Assembly (NCBI GenBank): GCA_033297205.1
Contig: MU859298.1
Location: 1-46,737, forward strand
Reading direction: 5' to 3'
DNA length: 46,737 bases
Source: Pseudoneurospora amorphoporcata
Taxonomy: Eukaryota > Ascomycota > Sordariomycetes > Sordariales > Sordariaceae
Part shown: piece after piece, positions 46,665-46,737 of the stretch
Layout: each line of letters starts with the position of its first letter
Numbering within the stretch: the stretch's first letter is position 1
Notes under the pieces: model-generated
What the model was told of the DNA's origin: nothing
Database searches by the model: none
The model's input: the letters and a program-made list of their open reading frames with translations, nothing else
Program-made: the position numbers and the translations under genes

Positions 46665-46737
46665 CAAACCGGCGAGGTCAACGGTGTGAAATACCAAACA
46701 AAAACACCACAAAAAATATACCAATTAAGGTTGGCCC

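Overview
The window is nuclear DNA from a filamentous ascomycete. Evidence for this: short spliceosomal introns (59 to 102 nt) with GTRAGT-type donors and CTAAC-like branch sites, a tRNA-Glu gene with an intron, typical fungal gene content, and one pseudogene with TpG-to-TpA stop codons of the kind left by repeat-induced point mutation (RIP). A Sordariomycete is my best guess, by inference only.

Layout. 1-21 kb is a conserved, gene-rich block: tRNA-Glu(CUC) (minus), a Dnf3-type P4 ATPase lipid flippase (minus, two exons, with a short upstream ORF whose stop overlaps the start codon), a multi-pass membrane protein of unknown function (minus, two exons), a 1066-aa F-box/ankyrin protein (minus, four exons), VPS35 of the retromer (plus, four exons, divergent from the F-box gene), and a type II membrane M28 peptidase of the glutamate carboxypeptidase II/transferrin receptor family (minus, two exons). 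Flippase, retromer and Tre/Vps70-like peptidase all belong to the endosome-Golgi-plasma membrane system, but nothing shows that they are co-regulated.

About 21-31 kb is different: gene-poor, and holding three single-exon ORFs (minus 21078-21941, plus 25176-25706, plus 30038-30811). None resembles a family I know, but they align with each other in two ordered blocks. A fourth, broken copy lies at 26728-27422. This is the best candidate in the window for something undescribed: a locally expanded, fast-diverging fungal gene family. Two tRNA-derived repeats are scattered through the same stretch and a third lies at 35.3 kb.

31-36.5 kb holds a TENA/THI-4-like gene (plus, two exons), a convergent gene for a Ser-rich coiled-coil protein (minus), and a 675-bp non-autonomous DNA transposon with terminal inverted repeats and a TTA duplication (PIF/Harbinger-like by target site) that carries a coding-like minisatellite.

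36.5-46.5 kb is one very large minus-strand gene (six exons, 3198 aa) of the fungal DUF6606/DUF3638/DUF3645 family, a P-loop/SF2-like protein of unknown role. The window ends with poly-G runs that are probably an assembly or sequencing artefact. All exon joins were made by eye from splice sites and reading-frame continuity; every multi-exon CDS sums to a multiple of three.
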